Assembly: GCF_949769255.1 (NCBI RefSeq)
Contig: NZ_OX458329.1
Span: 1,674,001-1,738,000, forward strand
From: Mobiluncus massiliensis
GTDB taxonomy: Bacteria; Actinomycetota; Actinomycetes; Actinomycetales; Actinomycetaceae
DNA: 64,000 bases
Reading direction: 5' to 3'
Of the stretch, positions 10,164 to 18,639 are shown in pieces (within the stretch, counting starts at the first letter, position 1; each line of letters starts with the position of its first letter). The notes under the pieces were generated by a model. The model did not search any database. It was given only the letters and a program-made list of their open reading frames with translations, and was not told where the DNA came from. Position numbers and translations under genes: made by a program.

Positions 10164-10914
10164 ATGAATGAAACCATCGATGTCCAGCTCAAGCATCGCA
10201 CTATTCGTGAGTTTAAATCGGATCCTATTCCCGAGGATACTTTCCAAACTCTGATGGACGTAGCCATGCACACCCCTACGTCCCGCGGGATTCAGAGTGC
10301 CTCAATTATTCGGATTAAGGATCAAGGAAAACGCGAAAAGCTGGCTGAAATCGGTGGTCAGGAATATGTTGCCCGCGCTCCGGAATATCTGCTGTTTATC
10401 GCGGATTTAGCCCGGGGCGCAGCTATTCTGGAGGAAATGGGCTTGTACCCCCAGTCGGCTGCCACGATAGATACGTTCCAGGAAGCTTTCACCGATGCGG
10501 TTCTCATGGTTCAAAACGTGGTAGTGGCGGCCGAGTCTTTGGGGTTGGGGGCAAATATTTTAGGCAATATCTTGAATGAGCCCAAGGGGGTTATCGAGGC
10601 TATCGGACTGCCCCCCCTACACTTTCCCGGTACTGGGCCTAACCTTGGGATACCCCGGCGAAGAACCGCAGATAAAACCGCGGATGCCCAAAGAGTTCCG
10701 AGTTATGACCGACACTTATATGCGTCCGGATTCCTATCTGGAAGCCCTCAAGGATTACGACGCGCAGATGCGCGAATACTATGACCTGCGCAATAAGGGC
10801 AGGCGTGAGGACAAGTTTACGAATCAAATCTTCCAGAAACTCGGCAAGGTACGCAACCGCCGCGCCTCCATCCTGGATGACATCGAATCTCAGGGATTCC
10901 TCATGCACCCCTAG
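10164..10914 (+). pseudogene. NfsA-type flavin nitroreductase, frameshifted at a C run
   Basis: An oxygen-insensitive FMN-dependent NAD(P)H nitroreductase related to NfsA/FrxA, about 249 residues if intact. The first frame encodes residues 1 to about 150, including IDVQLKHRTIREFKSDPIP and HTPTSRGIQSASII, and the FMN-site segment AAESLGLGANILGNI. After IGLPP the homology moves to another frame, YTFPVLGLTLGYPGEEPQ and then IKPRMPKEFRV, through to the C-terminus. The switch falls in a run of seven Cs at 10611-10617; six Cs would restore one reading frame. As written the product ends at 10784 with a nonsense tail. This may be a true mutation, a phase-variable tract or a sequence error. Confidence 0.85.
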
Positions 10915-10937
10915 ACTCCAGGGGGATCACGCCCGTT

Positions 10938-11909
10938 TTACTCGAACAGGGCGGTCACGGAGCCTTCCTCAAAGACCTGGCGAATTGCCCGGGCCAGCAA
11001 CGGTGCGATCGGCAAAACCTTGAGCTGCGGGAAACATTTATCCGGAGGAATCGGCACCGTATCCGTAACGATGACCTCGCGGGCTCCGCATTCGCTCAGC
11101 CGCTTTGCCGCGGGGTCAGAAAACACCGCGTGCGTGGCCGCCACCAGCACATCCTTTGCCCCGGCGTGCTTCAAAACCCCCACGGCTTCCGCAATCGTGC
11201 CGCCGGTATCAATCAAGTCATCAACCAGCACACAGGTGCGCCCTTCAACATCGCCCACCACACGGTTGGCGACAGCCACATTGGGACGGGAAGTATCGCG
11301 AGTCTTGTGCACGAAAGCCAGAGGGTAGCCGCCCAGGCGGTTTGCCCACTTTTCAGCCACGCGAATCCGGCCCGCATCCGGGGACACCACGGTTACATTG
11401 TTCAAATCCACGCGGGTGCGGACATAGTCAATCAGTACCGGCATAGCCTGGAGGTGATCCACCGGGCCGGTAAAGAAACCCTGTTCCTGCGAGGCGTGCA
11501 TATCGATGCTCATCAAACGAGACGCCCCGGCAGTCTTGTATAAATCCGCAATCAGACGGGCCGAAATTGGTTCGCGCCCCTGGTGTTTCTTATCTTGACG
11601 GGCATAGGGATACAGCGGGGCAACCACGGTGATGCGCTTGGAGCTGGCTCGCTTCAGGGCATCAATCATGATGAAGTGCTCCATCAACCACTTAGAGACA
11701 TTGCCGGAAATGGACTGGATACAGAACACATCGCAGCCGCGCACCGACTCGTTGTACCGCACATAGATTTCGCCCGAGGCAAAGTCGTAGATGGTTGTCG
11801 GCAGCACCTCCACGTCAAGTTCTTTGGCGACTTGTTCAGCCAGTTCGGGGTGCGATCGACCCGACACAATCACCAGGCGCTTGCGCGGGGTATCAAACAA
11901 CTCTGCCAT
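10938..11909 (-). CDS. prs: ribose-phosphate pyrophosphokinase
   Basis: Prs makes phosphoribosyl pyrophosphate from ribose 5-phosphate and ATP, feeding purine, pyrimidine, histidine, tryptophan and NAD synthesis. From the ATG at 11909 (GAAGGA upstream) the protein is 323 residues, the family length. It shows LVIVSGRSHPELAEQVAKEL, the ATP-binding PYARQDKKHQGREPISARL, the metal-binding SIDMHASQEQGFF, and the PRPP loop CVLVDDLIDTGGTI. The open frame could extend 26 codons upstream but without homology. It follows glmU on the same strand with an 83-base gap, a common actinobacterial pairing, so co-transcription is likely. Confidence 0.97.
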   Translation of the reverse strand: MAELFDTPRKRLVIVSGRSHPELAEQVAKELDVEVLPTTIYDFASGEIYVRYNESVRGCDVFCIQSISGNVSKWLMEHFIMIDALKRASSKRITVVAPLYPYARQDKKHQGREPISARLIADLYKTAGASRLMSIDMHASQEQGFFTGPVDHLQAMPVLIDYVRTRVDLNNVTVVSPDAGRIRVAEKWANRLGGYPLAFVHKTRDTSRPNVAVANRVVGDVEGRTCVLVDDLIDTGGTIAEAVGVLKHAGAKDVLVAATHAVFSDPAAKRLSECGAREVIVTDTVPIPPDKCFPQLKVLPIAPLLARAIRQVFEEGSVTALFE

Positions 11910-11992
11910 TTGTTTTCCTTCTTTTATCGGAGTTTTTCTGTTGTTGCAAAGGTTTTCATAAGGGTGGTTGCCCTCCCCTTCATTCACCGGAA

Positions 11993-13456
11993 CTATTTCG
12001 TACCGTCTGTTTTGTCTGGGGAATTCCCTTCGGCTTGTTTAGCCCGCATCGCCTCGATGGCGGCAATAGTTTCGGGACGATTCTGGGCGACCCAGCCGGG
12101 AATTTGTCGCATCTGGAAGTCGTTGACCGCCAAGCATCCCTCTGGGATATCTTGGCGCACGATGGTTCCCCCACCGGTATAAACGCCGTCTCCGATATTG
12201 ACCGGGGCAATGAACACGTTATTCGCGCCCGTTCGGCAATGCGACCCAACGTTGGAGTGATGCTTATGTACTCCATCGTAGTTTGCAAAGATGGTGGCGG
12301 CGCCGATGTTGGTGCCTTCCCCGATGGTGGCGTCCCCCACATAAGACAGGTGAGGAATCTTGGTGCCTCGCCCGACTTGAATGTTTTTCGTTTCGCAAAA
12401 GCCTCCGACTTTCGTACTTTCCGACAGGATGGTTCCCGGACGTAGGTAAGTGAAAGGCCCGATATAGGAATGGGCGCCAATTTCGGATGATAGGCCATGT
12501 ACCCGAAAGACTTCCGCGTCGTCTCCGACTTTCATGTCGATAAGCGTCGAGTCCGGTCCGATACGGCAGTCCTCTCCGATGCTGGTGTGGCGGCGCAGCT
12601 GCGTATTGGGGTAAATCGTGGTGTCCTGACCAATGGTCACGTCGGCATCAATCCATGTTGTCGTCGGATCGATGATGGTGACGCCCTGCAGCATCCAGTA
12701 CCGAGTGCGGCGGCGATTGTATTCGGCTCGCAGTTCGGCCAACTGAGCCCGGTCATTGCAGCCTTCCGCTTGCGCCGTGTCTGCCAGCAACACCGAAGAA
12801 ACCTTGAGGCCTTCGTTCCGAGCAGCTTTGATGGTGTCGGTTAGATAGATTTCCCCTTGGTCGTTGTTTGTCGACAGGGTCGGTAAGCAGCGATTTAAGA
12901 ATTCGGCATCGAAGGCATAAATCCCAGCGTTGACTTCTTTGATTTGCTTTTGAGCATAGGTTGCATCACGTTCCTCAACGATGCCGGCGACATGTCCGGC
13001 CACCCGCTGAATTCGCCCGTAGCCGAAAGGATTGGCTATCTCGGTAGTTAGCAAGCACAAGGCCGCCCCTTCGTCCTCGCGAGTTTCCGCCAAGGACAGA
13101 ATCGTGGAGGAATCGAGCAGGGGCACATCAGCGGAGGTCACCACCAAAGTTCCCGTCGCAGCCCCCAGTTCCTCGAGCTTTTGTAAAGCACACCACACCG
13201 CGCGACCGGTACCGGGCACATCGTCCTGGTGAGCGATCGCAATGTCGGGATTGACTGCTAGAGCTTCTGCGGCTACAGCATCGGCCTGGTGACGAACCAC
13301 TACCACGATCCGTTCCGGTTCGATTTCCATAGCGGTGTGGATAGCGTGAGAAAGTAGGGTGCGCCCTGCGAAAGAGTGCAAGACCTTGGCCTTCTTAGAC
13401 TTCATACGGGTGCCTTGGCCTGCAGCCAAGATAACGATGGTGCTGACGTTGGTCAT
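11993..13456 (-). CDS. glmU: bifunctional GlmU (uridyltransferase/acetyltransferase)
   Basis: GlmU catalyses the last two cytosolic steps to UDP-N-acetylglucosamine for peptidoglycan: acetylation of glucosamine 1-phosphate, then uridylyl transfer. The 487-residue protein has the N-terminal pyrophosphorylase motif ILAAGQGTRMKSKKAKVLH. A long left-handed beta-helix of hexapeptide repeats follows from about residue 255 (IGEDCRIGPDSTLIDMKVGD). The acetyltransferase site is ANYDGVHKHHSNVG, with GANNVFIAPVNIGDGVYTGG after it. ATG start. prs lies downstream on the same strand, and tRNA-Gln lies 42 bases upstream on the same strand. Confidence 0.98.
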   Translation of the reverse strand: MTNVSTIVILAAGQGTRMKSKKAKVLHSFAGRTLLSHAIHTAMEIEPERIVVVVRHQADAVAAEALAVNPDIAIAHQDDVPGTGRAVWCALQKLEELGAATGTLVVTSADVPLLDSSTILSLAETREDEGAALCLLTTEIANPFGYGRIQRVAGHVAGIVEERDATYAQKQIKEVNAGIYAFDAEFLNRCLPTLSTNNDQGEIYLTDTIKAARNEGLKVSSVLLADTAQAEGCNDRAQLAELRAEYNRRRTRYWMLQGVTIIDPTTTWIDADVTIGQDTTIYPNTQLRRHTSIGEDCRIGPDSTLIDMKVGDDAEVFRVHGLSSEIGAHSYIGPFTYLRPGTILSESTKVGGFCETKNIQVGRGTKIPHLSYVGDATIGEGTNIGAATIFANYDGVHKHHSNVGSHCRTGANNVFIAPVNIGDGVYTGGGTIVRQDIPEGCLAVNDFQMRQIPGWVAQNRPETIAAIEAMRAKQAEGNSPDKTDGTK

Positions 13457-13498
13457 GTTCCTATCCTAACGCCTTGCCCGCCCCTAAAAAGCAAAACG

Positions 13499-13569
13499 TT
13501 CCGCCCCCAGGATTCGAACCCAGACTAAAGGTACCAAAAACCTCTGTGCTGCCATTACACCAGGGCGGA
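13499..13569 (-). tRNA. tRNA-Gln (anticodon TTG)
   Basis: A full cloverleaf folds on the minus strand. The acceptor TCCGCCC pairs with GGGCGGA, the D arm is GTGT/GCAC, the anticodon loop TTTTGGT gives anticodon TTG, and the T arm contains GGTTCGAATCC. No CCA is encoded. No terminator hairpin separates it from glmU downstream, so it may be co-transcribed. Confidence 0.95.
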
Positions 13570-13618
13570 ATGCGCCGCTGACCGCAGTCGAAAACAGCGC
13601 CCGTCCATTTTGCCATTT

Positions 13619-13641
13619 TTCAACTTTTTTAGAAAGTTGAA
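13619..13641. promoter_or_regulatory. AT-rich inverted repeat between tRNA-Gln and marR
   Basis: A perfect 9-bp inverted repeat (TTCAACTTT / AAAGTTGAA) has a five-base centre. It lies upstream of tRNA-Gln (minus) and upstream of the marR gene (plus). It could be an operator or a weak hairpin; neither is shown. Confidence 0.35.
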
Positions 13642-13836
13642 ACCGAGGCTTAGCGTGGCCATAATCTGCAAGCGCTACACAGTTCTGCAACACTGCTTGA
13701 AGTTTTACAGCCACTCCCCGCAGTAGACCGCCGGTAGCCGCCACGGAAAATTTCACTACGCCCAACGCTTTTCTCCGCGACAAAGAATCTCGACCTCAAG
13801 TATTATTAAAGAAATTTTCCCTAATAGGACGGTGCT

Positions 13837-14358
13837 ATGGTTCCCCCCTCCGATTTATCCGACGGTGACGAAGTCGACGGCATCCTCAAGGCTTGGCGTT
13901 CCCTGCTTCCCCGTGCCGATTTAACTCCACTTTCAGTGTTCTCCCGAGTTTCCCGCCTCGCTCGTCACCTTGACCAGGCACGTCGCGAAGCGTTCTCTTC
14001 AGTAGATTTGGAGCCCTGGGCTTTCGATGTACTCTCTGCCCTACGCCGGGCTGGAGAACCATTCTCCCTGACGCCCGGCGTACTCATGCAGCAATCTCTG
14101 GTGTCCTCCGGAACCATGACGAACCGCATCGATCGGCTGGAAGAACGCGGACTGGTACGCCGCTGCGCCCACCCGGAGGACCGCCGTGCCATTCTGGTGG
14201 AACTCACCGAGGACGGCAAAAGGCACGCCGATGCCGCAATAACCAAGCTGATGGCTACGGAACGAGATTGGCTAGGTGACCTTTCCGAAGCGGATGTGAA
14301 CGAATTGGCGCGCCTGTTGCGAGCCGTGCTCCTCCCCTTCGATGCCCAGTCACGCTAA
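13837..14358 (+). CDS. MarR-family transcriptional regulator
   Basis: A 173-residue winged-helix repressor of the MarR family. The N-terminal dimer helix precedes a DNA-binding module with LTPGVLMQQSLVSSGTMTNR as the recognition helix-turn-helix (about residues 78-97). The wing follows, LVRRCAHPEDRRAILVELT, with the family Asp-Arg pair. A C-terminal dimerisation helix completes it. The ATG has no strong ribosome site beyond AGGA about 7 bases upstream. Its stop overlaps the stop of the convergent ABC-transporter ATPase by four bases. MarR proteins often control an adjacent gene or themselves; the neighbouring importer is a possible target, but this is only positional. Confidence 0.88.
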   Translation: MVPPSDLSDGDEVDGILKAWRSLLPRADLTPLSVFSRVSRLARHLDQARREAFSSVDLEPWAFDVLSALRRAGEPFSLTPGVLMQQSLVSSGTMTNRIDRLEERGLVRRCAHPEDRRAILVELTEDGKRHADAAITKLMATERDWLGDLSEADVNELARLLRAVLLPFDAQSR

Positions 14359-15500
14359 GAGACCTGCGAGGGTTGTTTCTCCTCGACCCGCGTCACCACT
14401 TTGATAGGGTCAGCCTGAGGGACGTCGTCAGGAGCTACAGCCAGTACAGCTTTCGGCTCAATTCGCAGCGCCACGCGTTGTCCCTTCGTGACCATCATGG
14501 ACTCCGAAGGGGTAATCTGAGCCGTCAACGTGATTCCCGAGGGCATCTCTACCTCAACTTTCGCGGTTGATCCCAGGAAAGTCAGGTTCTTCACCACGCC
14601 TTGATTGGCTAATCGGGGGGCGTGAGGCTGCACCATCTCCAGTTGTACAGATTCGGGACGCACCAGAATTGTGGCTTCCCCGCTGGTGCGTTTCGTCGAG
14701 GTTTTCAGAATCGGAATTTCTTGGTCTCCTACGAAGGCCGAACCATTCCGTATCACAGCGGGAATACGGCTGGATTCACCGATGAAAGTCGCCACAAATT
14801 CGTTGGCGGGTTCGTTGTATAGCTCCCAAGGCTCGGCGATTTGCTGTAGCTTGCCATCTTTCATCACACCGACCCGGTCGGCCACAGCCAAAGCCTCCTC
14901 CTGGTCATGCGTCACGAACAAAGTTGTCAGACCGGACTGCAGCTGAAGCCGGCGGATTTCTCCACGCAACTGCACCCGCACTTTGGCATCCAAAGCGGAG
15001 AGCGGCTCATCGAGAGCCAACACCGCGGGGCGCAACACCAACGCTCGCGCCAGGGCCACCCGCTGCTGCTGCCCTCCGGACATTTGGTGAGTGTACTTAT
15101 CAGCTTGGTTAGCCAGACCCACCATCTCCAGGGCTTCCATAGCCTGACGAACCCGACGTTTAGAGTCGACTTTGCGTACCGTCAGACCGAACTCCACGTT
15201 CTGGCGCACCGTCATATTAGGAAACAGGGAATACTGTTGAAACACCATGGCCATATTTCGCTTTGCTGCGGATGTGTGGGTGATGTCTCGCCCGTTGACC
15301 ACAATCTGGCCCGAGTCAATCTGCATCAAGCCTGTCAGAGCCCGCAACGCGGTCGTTTTCCCGCATCCCGAGGGTCCCAGCAGCACGACCAGTTCTCCGC
15401 TGCGAAATTCACAGTTGAAATGATCCAGAGCCTTGGTGTGTCCGTATTGTTTGTTTAGGTCCCGAAGTTCAACCTCGGCACCGACAGCCTCATTTGGCAT
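14355..15500 (-). CDS. ABC importer ATP-binding subunit (PotA/FbpC type)
   Basis: The energising ATPase of a binding-protein-dependent importer, 381 residues. It has Walker A GPSGCGKTTALRALTG, Q-loop MVFQQYSLFPNMTV, signature SGGQQQRVALARAL, Walker B ALDEPLSALD and the switch His in FVTHDQEEAL. A C-terminal TOBE-like regulatory domain spans about residues 240-360, typical of polyamine, iron and phosphonate transporters. Its start overlaps the end of the upstream permease by 11 bases, and it is the last gene of a four-gene operon (binding protein, two permeases, ATPase). The substrate is not determined by the sequence. Confidence 0.93.
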   Translation of the reverse strand: MPNEAVGAEVELRDLNKQYGHTKALDHFNCEFRSGELVVLLGPSGCGKTTALRALTGLMQIDSGQIVVNGRDITHTSAAKRNMAMVFQQYSLFPNMTVRQNVEFGLTVRKVDSKRRVRQAMEALEMVGLANQADKYTHQMSGGQQQRVALARALVLRPAVLALDEPLSALDAKVRVQLRGEIRRLQLQSGLTTLFVTHDQEEALAVADRVGVMKDGKLQQIAEPWELYNEPANEFVATFIGESSRIPAVIRNGSAFVGDQEIPILKTSTKRTSGEATILVRPESVQLEMVQPHAPRLANQGVVKNLTFLGSTAKVEVEMPSGITLTAQITPSESMMVTKGQRVALRIEPKAVLAVAPDDVPQADPIKVVTRVEEKQPSQVS

Positions 15501-16410
15501 TTTTCTCTCTCTTCTTTTTCAATTCGTAGCTTACGATTTCCAACATCATCAACACCACGATGCCAAACACCATGGTCAACAGGGCCAGCGCGGTGGCGGT
15601 CATAGAGTCGTCTTGTCCCAACTGGAATATGGCGACCTGCAGGTTGTTGCGGTTCAACAGCGATGCAATGGTGAACTCTCCCAGCACCACGGAAATCGTG
15701 ATGAAGGATGCGGCTCCAATGGCTCCACGAAGGTTGGGGATAATGACTTTGAACATGACCGTTGGCCACGGCGCCCCTAGGGAACGCGCGGCTTCAACCA
15801 GAGTCTTTACCGGAATCGTTGAAAATCCGGCATCGAGCGCCCGATACGCGAAGGGCAACGCCAAGATGGTGTAGGCAAACGCCAGCCAGATTGGATCCGT
15901 GTTTAGCACGTTAATCGAAATAAAGCGGTATATCGGTCCTAAACCCACCACCAGCACGATGGCCGGAATCGCGAGGGGAAGCAGACAGATAAACTCCACT
16001 ACGCGAGACAGTTTGGAAGGTCGGATTTTTAGCGCCAGCATGGTTGGTAACAGCAACGCCAACATCAGCACCACGGTAAATACGCTCAATCCCAAGGAAT
16101 TTAGCACGCCGTTCCACAGAATAGACATATCCGCCCCGGAGGCGGTGGTTCCTGACAAACTAAAGATAGACTGCCAAGCTCCGCCTGACCACGCCCCGGT
16201 AAGCGGAAACCGCACCGAAAAAATTAACATACCTAACAACGGTATAAATAAAAACAGCAGTACGGCGACGAGGATGACCCACTGGTAAATGGCTACGCCT
16301 ACGTCTGCAGGCCGCTTCCGGCTCCTGTGGCGTGGCGTGATCTCAAGTGAGGACGCGGTCAACACATCCTCCGGCTTAGAATCTACGGAATCCATGAGGT
16401 TCACTCCCAT
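15490..16410 (-). CDS. ABC importer permease subunit 2
   Basis: An inner-membrane permease of the binding-protein-dependent superfamily, 306 residues. It has about six membrane helices, the first near residues 40-62 (VILVAVLLFLFIPLLGMLIF). A cytoplasmic EAA-loop, EAARSLGAPWPTVMFKVIIP, lies near residues 210-230, where the ATPase docks. The gene overlaps the neighbours on both sides by 10-11 bases, the tight packing of a translationally coupled operon. The start at 16410 has GAGGA upstream. It resembles PotC and the second permease of iron(III) or aminoethylphosphonate transporters. Confidence 0.9.
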   Translation of the reverse strand: MGVNLMDSVDSKPEDVLTASSLEITPRHRSRKRPADVGVAIYQWVILVAVLLFLFIPLLGMLIFSVRFPLTGAWSGGAWQSIFSLSGTTASGADMSILWNGVLNSLGLSVFTVVLMLALLLPTMLALKIRPSKLSRVVEFICLLPLAIPAIVLVVGLGPIYRFISINVLNTDPIWLAFAYTILALPFAYRALDAGFSTIPVKTLVEAARSLGAPWPTVMFKVIIPNLRGAIGAASFITISVVLGEFTIASLLNRNNLQVAIFQLGQDDSMTATALALLTMVFGIVVLMMLEIVSYELKKKREKNAK

Positions 16411-17336
16411 TTCGCCGTCCTCTTTTGCAGTTGTGCGTAAGCTGTCATCACCACAGCCACTACGACCACCATCAACAGGGCGAGAGACTGCGCGAACCCG
16501 TTTTGACCGACGTCTTGCTCGTTACGCAGCGCGCTTTGAATCATCAGTGGCACCAGGATGGAGCGCTGCGTAAACAGTGCAGCCGCGGTCGCGTAGGCGG
16601 AAAATGCGTTGGAAAATAGCAGCAAAAAGGCGCCGAGGAATCGCGGCCACAGAATCGGTCCCGCCACCCGGAACCAATAATCCCAAGTCGAGCCGCCCAA
16701 GTTCAGGGTTGCTTCCTTCCACTGGGGACGCAGCGAGTCCATAGCCGGCAGGAACACGATAATCATCAGGGGAATCTGGAAGTAGCAGTACACCAATACC
16801 AGTCCCGGCAGAGAGGCCAACCAGTTAGGATCGAGTTGAATTCCTGTAGTCGCAAACAGAATCTGGGTGCCGATACCGTTAATCCCGATAGTAGCGATGA
16901 AGGCAAACGCCAGCATGACCCCGCCGAACTGAGCCAATACCGAAGACACAGCATTGATTAAGCGGCGCAGCAAACCGGTTTGGCTGGAACGAGCCACCAA
17001 GGCGTAGCATGCCAGTGCCCCTACCACGGCTCCAATCAGAGCCGATGCGATAGAAACAAAAACCGAGGTACCCAGGGATTCCAAGGTGTTCTGTTCTCCC
17101 AAACGCGCCAGGTTTTTCAGGGTGAATCCCCCTTCTGCGCTGGTGAAAGCTCCCGAAATCACGATAGCGGTGGGCGTGAGCAAGAATATCGCCACATAGA
17201 GGAAAAATGGGATTGTGACCAGGTTCGTGGACTTGCGCCCCCGCGCTGACGAGGGATACCAGGTCTTTGACTCGGCTTGTAGCTGTCCGCGCCAGCCTGT
17301 CTCTTCGTTGACCTCTGACTTCTGATTCGTAGGCAT
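16401..17336 (-). CDS. ABC importer permease subunit 1
   Basis: The first of two inner-membrane permeases of the importer, 311 residues from the chosen ATG. A hydrophilic N-terminus precedes about six membrane segments, the first around residues 42-65 (ATAIVISGAF nearby). A degenerate EAA-like loop, KEATLNLGGSTWDYWFRVA, follows around residue 220. The open frame extends 40 codons further up, but that would overlap the binding-protein gene and the extension has no homology, so 17336 is preferred. No strong ribosome site is seen at either start. It resembles PotB-type permeases. Confidence 0.88.
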   Translation of the reverse strand: MPTNQKSEVNEETGWRGQLQAESKTWYPSSARGRKSTNLVTIPFFLYVAIFLLTPTAIVISGAFTSAEGGFTLKNLARLGEQNTLESLGTSVFVSIASALIGAVVGALACYALVARSSQTGLLRRLINAVSSVLAQFGGVMLAFAFIATIGINGIGTQILFATTGIQLDPNWLASLPGLVLVYCYFQIPLMIIVFLPAMDSLRPQWKEATLNLGGSTWDYWFRVAGPILWPRFLGAFLLLFSNAFSAYATAAALFTQRSILVPLMIQSALRNEQDVGQNGFAQSLALLMVVVVAVVMTAYAQLQKRTAKWE

Positions 17337-17394
17337 GAGCCGGGAGCCCGGAACGGTATCCGAGCTCCCTGGCCGTGTATCTTCTTGAAAAGAC

Positions 17395-18540
17395 TTAGTT
17401 GCCAATAGCCTTGTCCCAGTTCTGCTGCAACCAAGTGGTGATTCGAGCTGAATCATCCGGGCTGTAAGTCAATGGAGGTTGAGAGGTTTCAATCAAGGTG
17501 GCTTTAGCCTCGGCATCAATAGTGCCGTCCTTTTCCATCTGTTCCATCAGTACCGGCATTGCCCCGCCCTTCATCCACAGGTTCTGAGCTTCTGGAGTGT
17601 AAAGGAACTCCTGCCACAAACGTGCGGCCGCCGGGTGGGGAGCTTCCTTGTTGATGGCCTGCTGGTAGTAACTGCCGACCTCGGTGCCGGGGAACACGAT
17701 GACGCTCCAATCAACTCCCTGACCCTTTAAGCGGTCACGAGTCGAAATTTGGTTATAAGACCAGTCGAACACCGCGGCGGTCTGGCCGGAATCGATGGTA
17801 GCCGAGGTCACATCAATGGTGTTCAAGTTGCCGATGCTCTTGAGTTCTTTAAAGAAATCCAGACCCGGCTGGAGGTTTTGCAAATCCCCACCATTGGCCA
17901 GATTCGCCATGATAAAGCCGTTGAATGCCGCCCCGGCTTCCGCTGGCTTGCCATTGAGCGAGACAACGCCGGCAAACTTTGAATCTTTCAAATCCTCGAT
18001 GGACTTGACGTCGCCGTACTTGGTCTTATTCCAGCCCAAAGACATCACGCCGGTGTAATCAGGGGTAAAGAACTTGTCTTTATTCTTAAGTTTTGGATCG
18101 ATCTGTGCCGCCCCTTGAGTTTCGTACGCCGCAAAATACTGGGTGGAATCCACAGCTACAGCTAAACCGACGTCAACAGTGTCGGGCGCTTTGTCCGTGC
18201 CGGCGTTCGTCTTAATAGCATCAATTTCTTCTTTTGAAGACGCATTGGGGTTTTGTTCGTTTACAGTGATTTCAGGATATTTCTTTTTGAACGCCTCAAT
18301 CACTCCACCCCAGTTTGACCAGTCGTGCGGCAACGCGATGAGATTCAACTGACCTTCTGCCTTCGCTGCCTTTTCCAGTCCTTCCATTCCACCAAAATCA
18401 TCGATGGAAACGGCTGCCTGGTACTTCGTCTTGTCTGCGGCGCTTTCCGCATTTGCCGCGCTGCCACCGCAAGCCGTCAATCCTAACGTGGCGCTGACCA
18501 GGATTGCAGTGCCTGCCATCAGAGAAAATGTCTTGTTCAA
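17395..18540 (-). CDS. ABC importer solute-binding lipoprotein
   Basis: The extracellular receptor of the importer, 381 residues. A signal peptide ends in the lipobox LGLTAC (Cys about 24), so the protein is anchored to the outer face of the membrane. The mature part has the periplasmic-binding-protein type 2 fold seen in PotD and iron(III)-binding proteins: LNLIALPHDWSNWGGVIEAF, APDTVDVGLAVAVDSTQYF, and AAVFDWSYNQI in the second lobe. The start is TTG with AGGAAAGGA at good spacing. It is the first gene of the operon. Polyamine, ferric iron or another small ion are all possible ligands; I cannot choose. Confidence 0.88.
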   Translation of the reverse strand: MNKTFSLMAGTAILVSATLGLTACGGSAANAESAADKTKYQAAVSIDDFGGMEGLEKAAKAEGQLNLIALPHDWSNWGGVIEAFKKKYPEITVNEQNPNASSKEEIDAIKTNAGTDKAPDTVDVGLAVAVDSTQYFAAYETQGAAQIDPKLKNKDKFFTPDYTGVMSLGWNKTKYGDVKSIEDLKDSKFAGVVSLNGKPAEAGAAFNGFIMANLANGGDLQNLQPGLDFFKELKSIGNLNTIDVTSATIDSGQTAAVFDWSYNQISTRDRLKGQGVDWSVIVFPGTEVGSYYQQAINKEAPHPAAARLWQEFLYTPEAQNLWMKGGAMPVLMEQMEKDGTIDAEAKATLIETSQPPLTYSPDDSARITTWLQQNWDKAIGN

Positions 18541-18573
18541 GGGTTTTCCTTTCCTGAAACTTTATTAGCGTCT

Positions 18574-18637
18574 CTAGGTTAGGAAACTCGCGTTAGGACT
18601 TACCTGCTTAATTTGTTAAAACTAGGTAAGTTTACCT
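18574..18637 (-). promoter_or_regulatory. control region of the ABC importer operon
   Basis: The 99-base gap between ispE and the binding-protein gene holds a 14-bp palindrome AGGTAAGTTTACCT (18624-18637) directly after the ispE stop. It also holds CTAGGTTAG (18574-18582), which matches one half of the DtxR/IdeR box consensus at eight of nine positions; the other half matches poorly. The palindrome could be an operator or a small ispE terminator. Confidence 0.3.
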
Positions 18638-18639
18638 TT

